32,426 nucleotides of DNA, from assembly GCA_946406035.1 (NCBI GenBank), contig CAMJJG010000028.1, positions 1 through 32,426 of the forward strand, read 5' to 3'. Numbering within the stretch: position 1 is the stretch's first letter; every line of letters begins with the position of its first letter. Below the pieces are notes generated by a model. That model was not told the DNA's origin and searched no databases. It saw only the letters and a program-made list of their open reading frames with translations. Source of the stretch: an uncultured Prevotellaceae bacterium. GTDB taxonomy: Bacteria > Bacteroidota > Bacteroidia > Bacteroidales > Muribaculaceae. Shown one piece after another: positions 8,619 to 16,070 of the stretch. Position numbers and translations under genes: made by a program.

Positions 8619-8626
8619 CAAAGTTA
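8619..8626 (-). promoter_or_regulatory. Bacteroidota -7 element for the glutamine synthetase gene
   Basis: The minus strand reads TAACTTTG, a full -7 match, 118 bases before the start codon. No -33 TTTG is seen. The leader of about 110 bases is long enough for regulation, but I see no known nitrogen-responsive element in it. Confidence 0.55.
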
Positions 8627-8721
8627 GTCATTTTTTATTATCCCATCCACTTTTTGGGTGAAATTCTTGTTCTTGATAACATTTTTTATGGCGCTCAATG
8701 TTGTGGTGGTTGCCCCCGACA

Positions 8722-8753
8722 TTTGTGCGGGTGGAGAAAAAATCATAACTTTG
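8722..8753 (+). promoter_or_regulatory. Bacteroidota promoter for the small dockerin protein
   Basis: TTTG at 8722-8725 and TAACTTTG at 8746-8753 are 20 bases apart. The start codon follows at 8785. It is divergent from the glutamine synthetase promoter, about 100 bases away. Confidence 0.8.
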
Positions 8754-8784
8754 AGGCGTTAAAACGCTCAAATCGTATTGCCTT

Positions 8785-9501
8785 ATGATAAAGAGATTGT
8801 CATTTACGCTAGTAGTGGCCCTCGTGGCCCTGTTGTCACGGTCGCAGGAGTTACCGCAGTTCACAAGCAGTGACTATGACGGCTGGGAGTATAATAATCC
8901 CGGTATCTCCCTGAGCGCGACAAATATTGCCGGAGGCAAAATCGTGCTTTATGTGAACAGTCAGGGATATGTGCACACCCTGTGCTCACCGTTGTTTCCC
9001 TGCCAGGGTGTTGATAGTATCGAGGCCAATATCATGTGGTACACCAGGGAGTTTAATAACAGCAGTTTCAACTTGTCGCGAACCGCCCTCACTATGGCTC
9101 TTGATGACGCCCAGGGAGAGCCAATCGACTCGATAACGGCGGTGCCCACCGTGCTGGGCAGCACCCACAATCTCACGATGCGTGTCGCCGTTCCGTCGGG
9201 GTTGGGTATGGCGCGGTTACGTTTTGTCTCATGGGAGGCCAACGTGGTGAGCAGCGGGGCCATCAAGCGGGCACTTTTTACAGCCATCACGGGGTCCACA
9301 TCGCCAGGCGACAATCCACAACCCGTCGTGGGCGATGTTGACGGTGACGGCCACCGCTCGATTGCCGATGTCACGCGGCTGATTGACTGCTTGCTGGGTG
9401 GCGACAGCCTGAATGTCCAGGCTGCTGATGTTGATGGCGATGGACACGTCTCGATTGCCGATGTCACTCGGCTCATCGACATGTTGCTGGGCGGCAGTTG
9501 A
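8785..9501 (+). CDS. Small secreted dockerin-repeat protein
   Basis: 238 residues. A signal peptide covers about 1-20 (MIKRLSFTLVVALVALLSRS). A middle region at about 25-165 is beta-rich, with no family I recognise; its patterns (DGWEYNNPGISLS, ARLRFVSWEANV) suggest a jelly-roll or carbohydrate-binding type fold. The C-terminus at about 181-238 is a double dockerin-like module with two calcium loops, DVDGDGHRSIADVTRLID and DVDGDGHVSIADVTRLID. It is likely exported and anchored or assembled through this module. No cohesin partner is in the window. The gene ends six bases from the end of the convergent dus gene. Confidence 0.8.
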   Translation: MIKRLSFTLVVALVALLSRSQELPQFTSSDYDGWEYNNPGISLSATNIAGGKIVLYVNSQGYVHTLCSPLFPCQGVDSIEANIMWYTREFNNSSFNLSRTALTMALDDAQGEPIDSITAVPTVLGSTHNLTMRVAVPSGLGMARLRFVSWEANVVSSGAIKRALFTAITGSTSPGDNPQPVVGDVDGDGHRSIADVTRLIDCLLGGDSLNVQAADVDGDGHVSIADVTRLIDMLLGGS

Positions 9502-9507
9502 ATCGGC

Positions 9508-10443
9508 TCATTCCACACTAGATAGTGCAGCCGAGGCGGCATTGAGGTACTGGTCGAGGGTGTGAGACTTGCGTATGGCCTTGAACAGTTTTCGATCAAT
9601 GCCGGGCAGGAACGTCTGCCAGATGTCTTGCAGGTGGCGCACCAGTTGGGCTTCGCCGCCATTGAGCTGGTCGTTGTAACCCTCAACCAGCAGGTCGTGG
9701 AAGCGGCGGTAGTCGCCAGAGATGGCCTCAGGGGCTAGCATGCCCGGATCGGCTGCGAGCCCACTGCCCACCATCACAGCGGCTAGGGTGGGGTAGCGTT
9801 GGACGGTGAGCTCTATGTCCTGGACGGTGCGCAGACTGCCATTATAGACCACGGGCCAGGGCGAGGAGGCCAACAGGGCCTCGAATTGCTCAATGTCGAG
9901 TTCCCCCTTGTACTGCTGCTTGCCCGTGCGGGGGTGGATAGCGATATGTACAGGTTTGATGATGTCCATCAGCGGCAGGATGTCGCGCCACTGGTCACTC
10001 TTGTCCCAGCCAATGCGCATTTTCACGCTATATTGCACCGTGGTGACGGTAGCAAGGGCGCCGAAGAGCTTTTCGACAAGGTCGGGATAGGCCAGCATGC
10101 CCGAGCCCTTGCGGTGAAGGGCGATGGGCGGGAAGGGGCAACCCAGGTTGATGTCGATGCGGCTGTACCCCATCTGCTGCAATGCCGTTACCATCATCAG
10201 GGCATGTTCGGGCGCACAAGCGAGAATCTGCGGAATCAAGGTGGTGCCCGCATTGCGCTCGGGCTCCACGTCGCGCAGGTCCTTGCGCCTGATCTCGCCA
10301 TGCTCCACGCGCATGAAGGGGGCATAATAGGCGTCCACACCGCCAAACACGCTGTGTTGTGCCATGCGCCACACGTTGTCTGTCACGCCTTGCAGCGGAG
10401 CCGCAAGCACTGGTATTGAGATATTATTGTTGTCCATGTTCAT
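9508..10443 (-). CDS. dus: tRNA-dihydrouridine synthase
   Basis: 311 residues, typical Dus length. This flavoenzyme reduces specific uridines in tRNA D-loops to dihydrouridine with FMN and NADPH. The TIM-barrel landmarks are APLQGVTD at 15-22, DINLGCPFPP at 97-106 with catalytic Cys102, a KMRIG strand at 141-145, AIHPRTGKQQYKG (phosphate and substrate contacts), VYNGSLRT and MVGSGLAADPGM (FMN phosphate binding). The NLGCPFPP variant resembles Bacteroidota DusC/DusB-like proteins; the target position cannot be told. The first ATG is at 10443, with a second two codons later. The start overlaps the end of the upstream sialidase gene by 20 bases, implying one transcript and translational coupling. 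Confidence 0.93.
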   Translation of the reverse strand: MNMDNNNISIPVLAAPLQGVTDNVWRMAQHSVFGGVDAYYAPFMRVEHGEIRRKDLRDVEPERNAGTTLIPQILACAPEHALMMVTALQQMGYSRIDINLGCPFPPIALHRKGSGMLAYPDLVEKLFGALATVTTVQYSVKMRIGWDKSDQWRDILPLMDIIKPVHIAIHPRTGKQQYKGELDIEQFEALLASSPWPVVYNGSLRTVQDIELTVQRYPTLAAVMVGSGLAADPGMLAPEAISGDYRRFHDLLVEGYNDQLNGGEAQLVRHLQDIWQTFLPGIDRKLFKAIRKSHTLDQYLNAASAALSSVE

Positions 10444-11701
10444 TTATTATTATAATAGAAGTGTACCTTCCGTTGGTGATCTGTTGGATTGACAATCGCT
10501 GGAACAGCAGGTCATAGGCCGTGGTGCTGTTGTTGTCGTTGCAGTCCTCCCAGTAGCAGGCGATGTCGCCGTCCTGGAGTGAAAGCATTGTCGAGTAGGC
10601 CGAGTGATTGGCGGTCACAAGATAGGGCTTCCAGCCCCATGAGAAGTCGCAAGGCTCGTCATAGTCACTAGCGTCGATCAGCGGCTTGTAGTAGATACTC
10701 ACCCGCTGGCGCCCAGGACCACGCGGCACCGATTGCAGCGCCAGATGCATGGCGCGGTTGTCGCTGGTGCGAATGGCTGGCACGATGAGCAATTCGCCAT
10801 TGCAGGAGCAGTTCTCGCTGTGGGTGCCCAGCTCAGGGTCGTTGCTCACGGCCATCTCGCCCCACGAGCCAATGGAGTAGTCGTAAATGTTGAACAGCCT
10901 GCCGCTGGTACCGGCTTGCTTGGAGCGGCAGCTGAGCAGGACATTGCCGTCAGGCAGCTCCTCGACCTTGGCCTCGTCGCCCCATGGTGTGATTGTCGGT
11001 CTTGCGGTGGGGCCGCCCAGGGCTTGCCATGTATTGCCGAAGTCATCGCTGTAGAGCACCATGCAGCCCACGCCCATTGGACCGTCAACAGCCGAATAGA
11101 TGCGGTAATAATCGCCTTGCTTGACAAAACGGCTCTGGCAGATGCGCCCACTCGAGAAGAACAGGGCGTTCACCTCGTGAAACCCCGTAAAGATGCCATA
11201 AATGTCACGGGTCACGTCATTCCCAGTCCATGTGAGGCCGCCATCCTCGCTAGTGTAGCGGCCTACACGCAGGGGAGAGGCCAACGTCGAGTTGAGGAAC
11301 CCTTGTGAGCCCGAGGCGCACATTACAAGCAGGCGCCCAGTCTCGCGGTCGGCCACAGCAGCCGGGTCGCAGTGCCCGTTGTCAAAGTCCTGGCTGCGAG
11401 GATATCCGTTGGCTATCATGAAGCTCTCACCCCAGGTCTTGCCTCCATCTTCACTGCCGCGGCCCACGATGTCGATGCCGGGATTGCCGCCGATGTCATA
11501 GTCACTGCTGTGGCGGTCGTCGGTAATAGCTATCAACTTGCCGTCAGACAGTTGCACCATGGCGGGAATGCGATAATACTGGCCGGCAGTCACGTTGGTG
11601 TCAAACACCGTCACCACCAGCCCTCTTGTCGCGCATTGCAGGCCAGCAGCCATGGTTGAAGCCATCGTCACGGACAGTAGCAGCCATCTGGTTATCGTCA
11701 T
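10424..11701 (-). CDS. Secreted sialidase (GH33-type, BNR repeats)
   Basis: 425 residues from the ATG at 11701. The frame stays open further upstream to 11740, but a -7 element lies at 11728-11735, inside that extension, so the 11701 start is preferred. It also gives a clean signal peptide (MTITRWLLLSVTMASTMAAG). The protein would hydrolyse terminal sialic acids from glycans. Visible features are the YRIPAM motif at 43-48 with the first catalytic arginine (R44), an acidic DDRH at 61-64, and Asp-boxes SEDGGKTW (83-90), SEDGGLTW (151-158) and SDDFGNTW further on. VEELPDGNVLLSCRS and HSAYSTML in the second half fit the later arginine, glutamate and tyrosine positions. It is first in a two-gene unit with dus, an unusual pairing of a glycan enzyme with a tRNA enzyme. 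Confidence 0.9.
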   Translation of the reverse strand: MTITRWLLLSVTMASTMAAGLQCATRGLVVTVFDTNVTAGQYYRIPAMVQLSDGKLIAITDDRHSSDYDIGGNPGIDIVGRGSEDGGKTWGESFMIANGYPRSQDFDNGHCDPAAVADRETGRLLVMCASGSQGFLNSTLASPLRVGRYTSEDGGLTWTGNDVTRDIYGIFTGFHEVNALFFSSGRICQSRFVKQGDYYRIYSAVDGPMGVGCMVLYSDDFGNTWQALGGPTARPTITPWGDEAKVEELPDGNVLLSCRSKQAGTSGRLFNIYDYSIGSWGEMAVSNDPELGTHSENCSCNGELLIVPAIRTSDNRAMHLALQSVPRGPGRQRVSIYYKPLIDASDYDEPCDFSWGWKPYLVTANHSAYSTMLSLQDGDIACYWEDCNDNNSTTAYDLLFQRLSIQQITNGRYTSIIIINEHGQQ

Positions 11702-11727
11702 CGCTGTTAGTTTTTTAGTTTTCAATG

Positions 11728-11735
11728 CAAAGGTA
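11728..11735 (-). promoter_or_regulatory. Bacteroidota -7 element for sialidase-dus
   Basis: The minus strand reads TACCTTTG followed by GCAT. Transcription would begin near 11720, about 20 bases before the chosen start at 11701. This rules out the longer reading-frame start. Confidence 0.65.
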
Positions 11736-11816
11736 AACATTTTTCTTCTATATGCGCCATTATCAGCTATAAATGAACTCCAGAGGAAATCTTGACGAAA
11801 CTTTTTTGAGAAAAAA

Positions 11817-11848
11817 TTTGGCCAGTTGCAAAATTGATTATACCTTTG
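11817..11848 (+). promoter_or_regulatory. Bacteroidota promoter for tRNA-Met
   Basis: TTTG at 11817-11820 and TACCTTTG at 11841-11848 are exactly 20 bases apart. The tRNA begins 18 bases after the -7 element. Confidence 0.85.
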
Positions 11849-11866
11849 CAGTCGCTTTACGGAAAT

Positions 11867-11940
11867 GGCGGGATAGCTCAGTCGGTTAGAGCGTCGGATT
11901 CATAACCCGGAGGTCCTGAGTTCAATTCTCAGTCCCGCTA
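11867..11940 (+). tRNA. tRNA-Met (CAU), probably elongator
   Basis: The 74-base cloverleaf folds cleanly. The acceptor stem is GGCGGGA with TCCCGCT (one G-U at the first pair). The D-arm is GCTC/GAGC. The anticodon loop TTCATAA carries CAU. The T-arm is CTGAG-TTCAATT-CTCAG, and A is the discriminator base. The anticodon stem has an A-C apposition at its loop end. The three bases after the discriminator are not CCA, so CCA is added afterwards. The first pair is not the C-A mismatch of initiator tRNA, so this is an elongator. A lysidine-modified tRNA-Ile2, which also has CAU, is the main alternative. Confidence 0.92.
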
Positions 11941-11941
11941 C

Positions 11942-11980
11942 AAAAGAAGCGCCATTCGTGGCGCTTCTTTTGTTTGTTTT
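11942..11980. terminator. Terminator after tRNA-Met
   Basis: A perfect 13-bp stem (AAAAGAAGCGCCA at 11942-11954, loop TTCG, TGGCGCTTCTTTT at 11959-11971) is followed by GTTTGTTTT. The A-run on the left makes it usable from the minus strand too, where it would end the DUF4954/IVP transcript. Confidence 0.9.
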
Positions 11981-12001
11981 TTGCCTAGGCAAAAAACAAA
12001 C
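11972..12001. repeat. Perfect 30-bp palindrome
   Basis: Both strands read the same from 11972 to 12001: arms of 15 bases with no spacer, centred on CCTAGG, with an A/T-rich outer part (GTTTGTTTTTTGCC and its complement). It starts one base after the tRNA terminator stem and ends exactly where the inverted repeat of the IVP cassette begins. It could be a terminator for the minus-strand transcript, a protein-binding site, or an insertion junction. Confidence 0.85.
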
Positions 12002-12423
12002 AGGTTAAAGGTTAGAATTAAAACGTTTCCGCAATCCGCTAATAAGGCGTGAAGTCTCCTTGAATAATGGTCTGACTGCAAACAATTCATCATCAGATAA
12101 ATAGCCTAATTCTGATGCGATGAGCAGTTGGCAATAAGTTTCTGTTGTGAACCATAAGCAATTTCAAGAACATGGATTTTCTCTTTCATTGATGTTCGTC
12201 CAGATCCTTCGGCAATGTTTGATGGAATTGAAATGACAGCCCTTCGGATTTGACTGCTGAGGGCATACTGCTCGTGTTGTGGAAAACTGGCAATTAGTTG
12301 GTAGACACATCGGGTCAGTTCCTTAGCCTTTTGCCATGCTATAAGCCTCTCAAATTGAAAAATGTCCAAATCTTCCATTATACCTTTTATCCTCTTTAAC
12401 CTCTAACCTCTAACCTTTAACCT
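12002..12423 (-). mobile_element. IVP cassette bounded by 14-bp inverted repeats
   Basis: AGGTTAAAGGTTAG at 12002-12015 is the exact reverse complement of CTAACCTTTAACCT at 12410-12423. The right side extends into four tandem copies of a seven-base unit TYTAACC at about 12394-12421. Between the arms lies only the frameshifted four-helix bundle gene. The cassette fits into the few bases between the DUF4954 stop (12428) and the palindrome ending at 12001. Genes of this family sit inside 23S rRNA intervening sequences in some bacteria, where inverted ends form a stem. A free-standing copy with inverted ends suggests a small mobile or formerly mobile unit. No transposase is present. Confidence 0.55.
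12005..12378 (-). pseudogene. Four-helix bundle (23S rRNA intervening-sequence type) protein, frameshifted
   Basis: The uninterrupted frame from 12378 gives 90 residues ending at 12106. Its first 72 or so match the family well: FERLIAWQKAKELTRCVYQL, FPQHEQYALSSQIRRAVIS, IPSNIAEGSGRTSMKEKI and LEIAYGS. After AYGS the frame turns to QQKLIANCSSHQN and stops. The next frame continues exactly as the family should, with TYCQLLIASELGYLSDDEL and a last helix ending FNSNL, stopping at 12005. One base is missing within CAACAGAA near 12138. With it restored the protein would be 124 residues, the usual length. So this is a fresh frameshift, a sequencing error or, less likely, a programmed shift. The family's function is unknown; it forms pentameric helical bundles. 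Confidence 0.8.
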
Positions 12424-12427
12424 CATA

Positions 12428-14299
12428 TTACATGTAGAGTTTCTGGTTCTCAAAGTCTACCTCGCGGTCGAGCAGGTTAACGAAGTCGTCGAGTACCTCG
12501 CGGTCGATGTCGCCCAGCGTGTACTCGTTCTCGGCGTCCTGGCGGATGAGAGCGATCCACTCGCGGCGAGCCGTGACGTAGTCCTGGTGGATGCGATCCA
12601 CGGCTTCATCGGTCAGCTCGTCGATGCCATAGTAGTCCAGAATGATGCGGTAACTCCATGCCCAGCGCAGCTCGTTGTAGTTGGCGTGGATGTCCTTGAA
12701 ACGGGCATTGACGGCATCGATGGTGTCGAGGCGTCCGGCGATGATGTCGTCGATGATGTCGTTCTCGGCACTTTGTGGCATGAGCAGTCCGGCCAGGTCG
12801 ATCCAGTTACCCTCGCCATCGGTTGAGACGGGTGGCACGGGCTTGTGTCGCTTGAGGACGGCTCCCATATAGATGCGCAAGGCCATGTCATAGTACTTGA
12901 TGCCCTTGTGCAGCAGTGGTGCCTTGATGACATACTCGTGATAGTTGTAGGTGCTCACCTTGTCGCCGCTGGCGGCCCGCAGGTTTTCCAGAATCTTCTT
13001 CCCTCGCAGGACCTCGCTGATGGTGAACGGGCTGAGCCAGTCGAAGTTGACCACACTGCGGTGCTCGCCCTTATAGCGCTTGTCGCGCTTGGGCCACTTG
13101 CGAATGTCGCGGTACAAGCCGACTGTAGCGAAGTTGCGTCCCGGCTTGAGGTACATCGTGTCGCCATAGGCGATGAGGTAACTGAAGGGCAGGTCGCGTG
13201 TGTCGGGGTGATACATCAGTTTGCCGAACAGGACGCTGAACGAGCCTATGTTGGCCGGCAGTAGCAGGTAAGCACCACTGGCGGTCTTGCAGCCGCGTTC
13301 CAGGGCGCCATGGTGCATGGGACCCATCTTGTAGGCATGATTGCTGAAGTTGGTCGCCGAGCCGGCGTTATAGAACGAGAACATGGCACCAATGAGCAGC
13401 GAGCTCTTGTGGTGACTCACCGTGAACGGGCCGCAGAAGGCCGCGCATGCCTCGCCGTTGGACATGTAGCTGTTGGCAAAAAAGACGCTGCTGGCAGCCG
13501 TGAAGCCATTCTCGAGGTGGCAGGACTCACCGACGAAGCAATCGGTCAACTTGACGCTGCCTATCAAGTGTGACCCGCCGCTGATGATGGTGTTCTCGCA
13601 GATGACTCCCGTGCGGATGACAATGGGATTTTCCATCGAACTGCTGATGGTGCAGTTGCTCAGGCGTGAAACGCCGCATATCTGGCACCCGTCATTGATG
13701 ACGGTGTTGATGATCACACCCGTGTTAACCACCTTCACATGGTTGCCAATGGTGGAGCACTCGGGCCGTGACTTCTCGACAGACTGGGCCACCATGCGCT
13801 TGATGGCTTCCATGAGTGGCTTGTTGTCGCCATGCTTGACCATGAAGGCTGCCAACTGGCTGCTCAGTTCGCTCAAGAGCAGCAAGTTGCCGTCACCCAC
13901 CTCGTTGAGCACGGCGATAGTGTGACCCTGACTGTAGTTGGGATTGCCGTTGGTGTCGATGGTGCTCACGTTGGAAATGTAGCACCCGTCGCCGATTTTA
14001 ACATTATTAATATAGTTGCCGATGTTCTCGATCAGGCATCCGTCGCCGATGGTCACATTGCGCAACGTGGCATTATAGATGCCGCAGTTCTTGACAAAGC
14101 CGTCGGTGATTTCTATTGTTCCCTCGCCGCTGCCCAGTCTGGCCCAGCCGTAGAATTGCACGCGGTGGCAGCGCTTGACGTCAAAGTCGGCAGTGACTTG
14201 AATCTGTTTCCAGTCTTGTGCCCAACAGTCGTTTTTCTCCAGTGATTCGATTTGTTGGTTTGTCAGGTTTTGGTATTGTTTCATGTTGTGGATTGGCAT
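12428..14299 (-). CDS. DUF4954-type protein with left-handed beta-helix (hexapeptide) region
   Basis: 623 residues. The N-terminal part at about 10-300 has many hexapeptide-type steps (NATLRNVTIGDGCLIENIG, NNVKIGDGCYISNVST, ISGGSHLIGSVKLTDCFVG), as in sugar-nucleotide acyl/nucleotidyl-transferase beta-helices. The middle has GxMFSFYNAGSATNFSNHAYKMGPMHHG, a conserved block of this Bacteroidota family, and the C-terminal third is helical. No signal peptide, so cytoplasmic. I recognise the family as DUF4954 from its length and layout; its role is not established. A link to nucleotide-sugar or polysaccharide metabolism is an inference from the fold and from the neighbouring glycan genes. Starts at 14299 or 14284 (MKQYQNLT) are both possible; the second looks more like the family N-terminus. 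Confidence 0.8.
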   Translation of the reverse strand: MPIHNMKQYQNLTNQQIESLEKNDCWAQDWKQIQVTADFDVKRCHRVQFYGWARLGSGEGTIEITDGFVKNCGIYNATLRNVTIGDGCLIENIGNYINNVKIGDGCYISNVSTIDTNGNPNYSQGHTIAVLNEVGDGNLLLLSELSSQLAAFMVKHGDNKPLMEAIKRMVAQSVEKSRPECSTIGNHVKVVNTGVIINTVINDGCQICGVSRLSNCTISSSMENPIVIRTGVICENTIISGGSHLIGSVKLTDCFVGESCHLENGFTAASSVFFANSYMSNGEACAAFCGPFTVSHHKSSLLIGAMFSFYNAGSATNFSNHAYKMGPMHHGALERGCKTASGAYLLLPANIGSFSVLFGKLMYHPDTRDLPFSYLIAYGDTMYLKPGRNFATVGLYRDIRKWPKRDKRYKGEHRSVVNFDWLSPFTISEVLRGKKILENLRAASGDKVSTYNYHEYVIKAPLLHKGIKYYDMALRIYMGAVLKRHKPVPPVSTDGEGNWIDLAGLLMPQSAENDIIDDIIAGRLDTIDAVNARFKDIHANYNELRWAWSYRIILDYYGIDELTDEAVDRIHQDYVTARREWIALIRQDAENEYTLGDIDREVLDDFVNLLDREVDFENQKLYM

Positions 14300-14319
14300 G
14301 TTCTATTAAATATTATCGG

Positions 14320-14327
14320 CAAAGGTA
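14320..14327 (-). promoter_or_regulatory. Bacteroidota -7 element for the DUF4954 gene
   Basis: The minus strand reads TACCTTTG, 20 bases before the start at 14299. A TTTG lies upstream, but with a spacing of only 16 bases. Confidence 0.6.
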
Positions 14328-14350
14328 ATTCATTTGGCCGCTACAAAACG

Positions 14351-14386
14351 ACAATCCCCATCATTTTAATATTTGATAGGGATTGT
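14351..14386 (-). terminator. Terminator of the GH125 gene
   Basis: On the minus strand ACAATCCCTATC and GATGGGGATTGT form a 12-bp stem with one G-T wobble and a 12-base loop, followed by CGTTTTGT. It lies between the GH125 stop and the DUF4954 promoter, so the two genes are separate units. Confidence 0.75.
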
Positions 14387-14440
14387 AAATGGTTTTTTAG
14401 GTTTTGATTTCTAGTTGTTGGGGTGGGGGAGAGTGACTGG

Positions 14441-15901
14441 TCAGTCAAGGCAGTGGACGAGTAGGTCGGTCTTCCCCTGGTCGATGAGATGGATGACCAA
14501 CTCGCCGAATAGGGTGTTCTGCCAGGCAAACCAGGCTCGGGTGTAGCGGCTGGCGTCATCCTTGTTGAATGACTCGTGCATGAAGCCCGTGCCAGCATCG
14601 GTCGTGAGCAACTGGCGCATACACCAAGCAATTTCCTCGTCGTTGTCGGCCGTGAAGGCCTTCATCATGATGCTCATGGGCCAGATGAGGTTATAGGCCG
14701 TGTGGGCACCGCCGATGCCCTCGCCAGCCTTGCCCTTGAAGAAGCAGGGGTTGTCCTGGCTCCATACAAAGCGGCGCGTGTTGCGGTAGATGGGATCATC
14801 CATGGACACGTCGCCCAGGTAGCCCATCGCCAGCAGGCTGGGCACGTTGGCGTCGTCGGCAAGGATGCGCCCGCCCCAGCCGTCAACCTCATAGGCGTAG
14901 ATTTTGCCATACTTGGGGTGTTCCACGATGGCATACTTGTGCAGGGCATCCTCGACCTCCTGTGCCAGTTGGCGGCATTGTGCGGCAAGAGCCACGTTGT
15001 GGTTGACCTTGTCAAGCACAACGGCGGCCTTGCGCAATGAGCTTACAGCCATGAAGTTACTGGGGACGAGAAAGGGCAGTACCGTGGCATCGTCGCTGGG
15101 GCGGAAACACGACACAATCAGTCCCACGGGATTGACGGGAGGCCCCCAGCCATACCATGTGAGCGACGACTTGGCGTCGATGTCGCGGCGCATGAATTTG
15201 TAGGGACCGCGGTTGCCGTCCTTGCGCTGTTGCTCCTTGAAGGTGCGCAGCACAGCCTGCATGGCCTGCTGCCACAGGTCGCCGAAGATGCTGTCGTCGC
15301 CCGTTACGAGCCAGTACTCATAGGCCAGCCTGATGGGGTAACACAGCGAGTCGATCTCATACTTACGCTCGTGCAGCTCGGGCTTCATGTCCGTCAGGTC
15401 GCTCGCCCACTGGCTTCCCGTAGGGCCGTCGTTAAAGGCGTTGGCATAGGGGTCCAGGATGATGCACTTGAACTGGCGCAGGATCACGCCGCGCAGCATG
15501 TGGCGCAATTTCTCGTCGTTGCGGGCATACTTGACGTAGGGCCACACCTGGGCGCCGCTGTCGCGCAGCCACATCGCATGGATGTCGCCCGTATAGACAA
15601 ACGTGTCGTCCTCGCCGTCGTCGGCCAGACGGTAATGCACCGTGCTGTCGAGCGTGTTGGGGAAGCAGTTCTCAAACATCCAGGCAAGTTTGGGGTTGCC
15701 CTTGATCTTCTTGAGCACTTCCTTGATGCGCTGCTCGATAATCTTGCTCGTGAACAGGCGCTCCTCGGCAGGCGGGCGCTTGGTAACGTAGGTCGAAGTC
15801 GCGTCGCTCACCATCGTGGTGTAGCGGGGATGCACGTCGGCTGCGGCAGGCATCACGGCAATCGTGGCCATGATGCATAATAATAAATGTCTAAATCTCA
15901 T
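14441..15901 (-). CDS. GH125 exo-alpha-1,6-mannosidase, secreted
   Basis: 486 residues from the ATG at 15901. The frame is open to 16087, but a -7 element at 15929-15936 lies inside that extension, and the internal start yields a signal peptide (MRFRHLLLCIMATIAVMPAAA). GH125 enzymes remove alpha-1,6-linked mannose, as found in N-glycans, from the non-reducing end. Family marks are TGDIHAMWLRDSGAQVWPY at 104-122, GPTGSQWASDLTDM at about 159-172, YEIDSLCYPIRLAYEYW at 181-197 (with the likely catalytic acid), VPSNFMAVSSLR, ADDANVPSLLAMGY, GIGGAHTAYNLIWP and FMHESFNKDD (with the likely catalytic base Glu). Length and motifs are normal, so it should be active, probably in the periplasm. Single-gene unit. 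Confidence 0.93.
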   Translation of the reverse strand: MRFRHLLLCIMATIAVMPAAADVHPRYTTMVSDATSTYVTKRPPAEERLFTSKIIEQRIKEVLKKIKGNPKLAWMFENCFPNTLDSTVHYRLADDGEDDTFVYTGDIHAMWLRDSGAQVWPYVKYARNDEKLRHMLRGVILRQFKCIILDPYANAFNDGPTGSQWASDLTDMKPELHERKYEIDSLCYPIRLAYEYWLVTGDDSIFGDLWQQAMQAVLRTFKEQQRKDGNRGPYKFMRRDIDAKSSLTWYGWGPPVNPVGLIVSCFRPSDDATVLPFLVPSNFMAVSSLRKAAVVLDKVNHNVALAAQCRQLAQEVEDALHKYAIVEHPKYGKIYAYEVDGWGGRILADDANVPSLLAMGYLGDVSMDDPIYRNTRRFVWSQDNPCFFKGKAGEGIGGAHTAYNLIWPMSIMMKAFTADNDEEIAWCMRQLLTTDAGTGFMHESFNKDDASRYTRAWFAWQNTLFGELVIHLIDQGKTDLLVHCLD

Positions 15902-15928
15902 GATGTCAACGATTGTGTTATTCTCTCG

Positions 15929-15936
15929 CAAAGGTA
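15929..15936 (-). promoter_or_regulatory. Bacteroidota -7 element for GH125
   Basis: The minus strand reads TACCTTTG followed by CGAG, 28 bases before the chosen start. It decides against the longer upstream start. Confidence 0.65.
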
Positions 15937-16006
15937 ATGACTCTTGATTAAAAATCCATAATTCAACGACCAAGAAATAATAAATTGTGAGTTTATTGCG
16001 ATGGAT

Positions 16007-16039
16007 TTTGGGCATTTTGAGAATTATTGTATAATTTTG
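16007..16039 (+). promoter_or_regulatory. Bacteroidota promoter for the coiled-coil protein gene
   Basis: TTTG at 16007-16010 and TAATTTTG at 16032-16039 are 21 bases apart. The start codon at 16071 follows a leader of about 25 bases. This promoter probably also serves the GH13 gene downstream. Confidence 0.65.
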
Positions 16040-16070
16040 TGACCTGCAACCAAATTGGTTTTTGGCGCTT

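Noticed and set aside
10424-11740. Longer sialidase start at 11740
   Set aside because: The extension contains the -7 promoter element and would put a charged stretch before the signal peptide.
12394-12421. Tandem TYTAACC units as a telomere-like or CRISPR-like array
   Set aside because: There are only four imperfect seven-base copies without spacers, and two also form the inverted end of the IVP cassette.
11867-12423. tRNA-Met as the attachment site of an integrated element
   Set aside because: No integrase and no repeat of the tRNA 3' end is found downstream; the cassette borders are inverted and not direct repeats.
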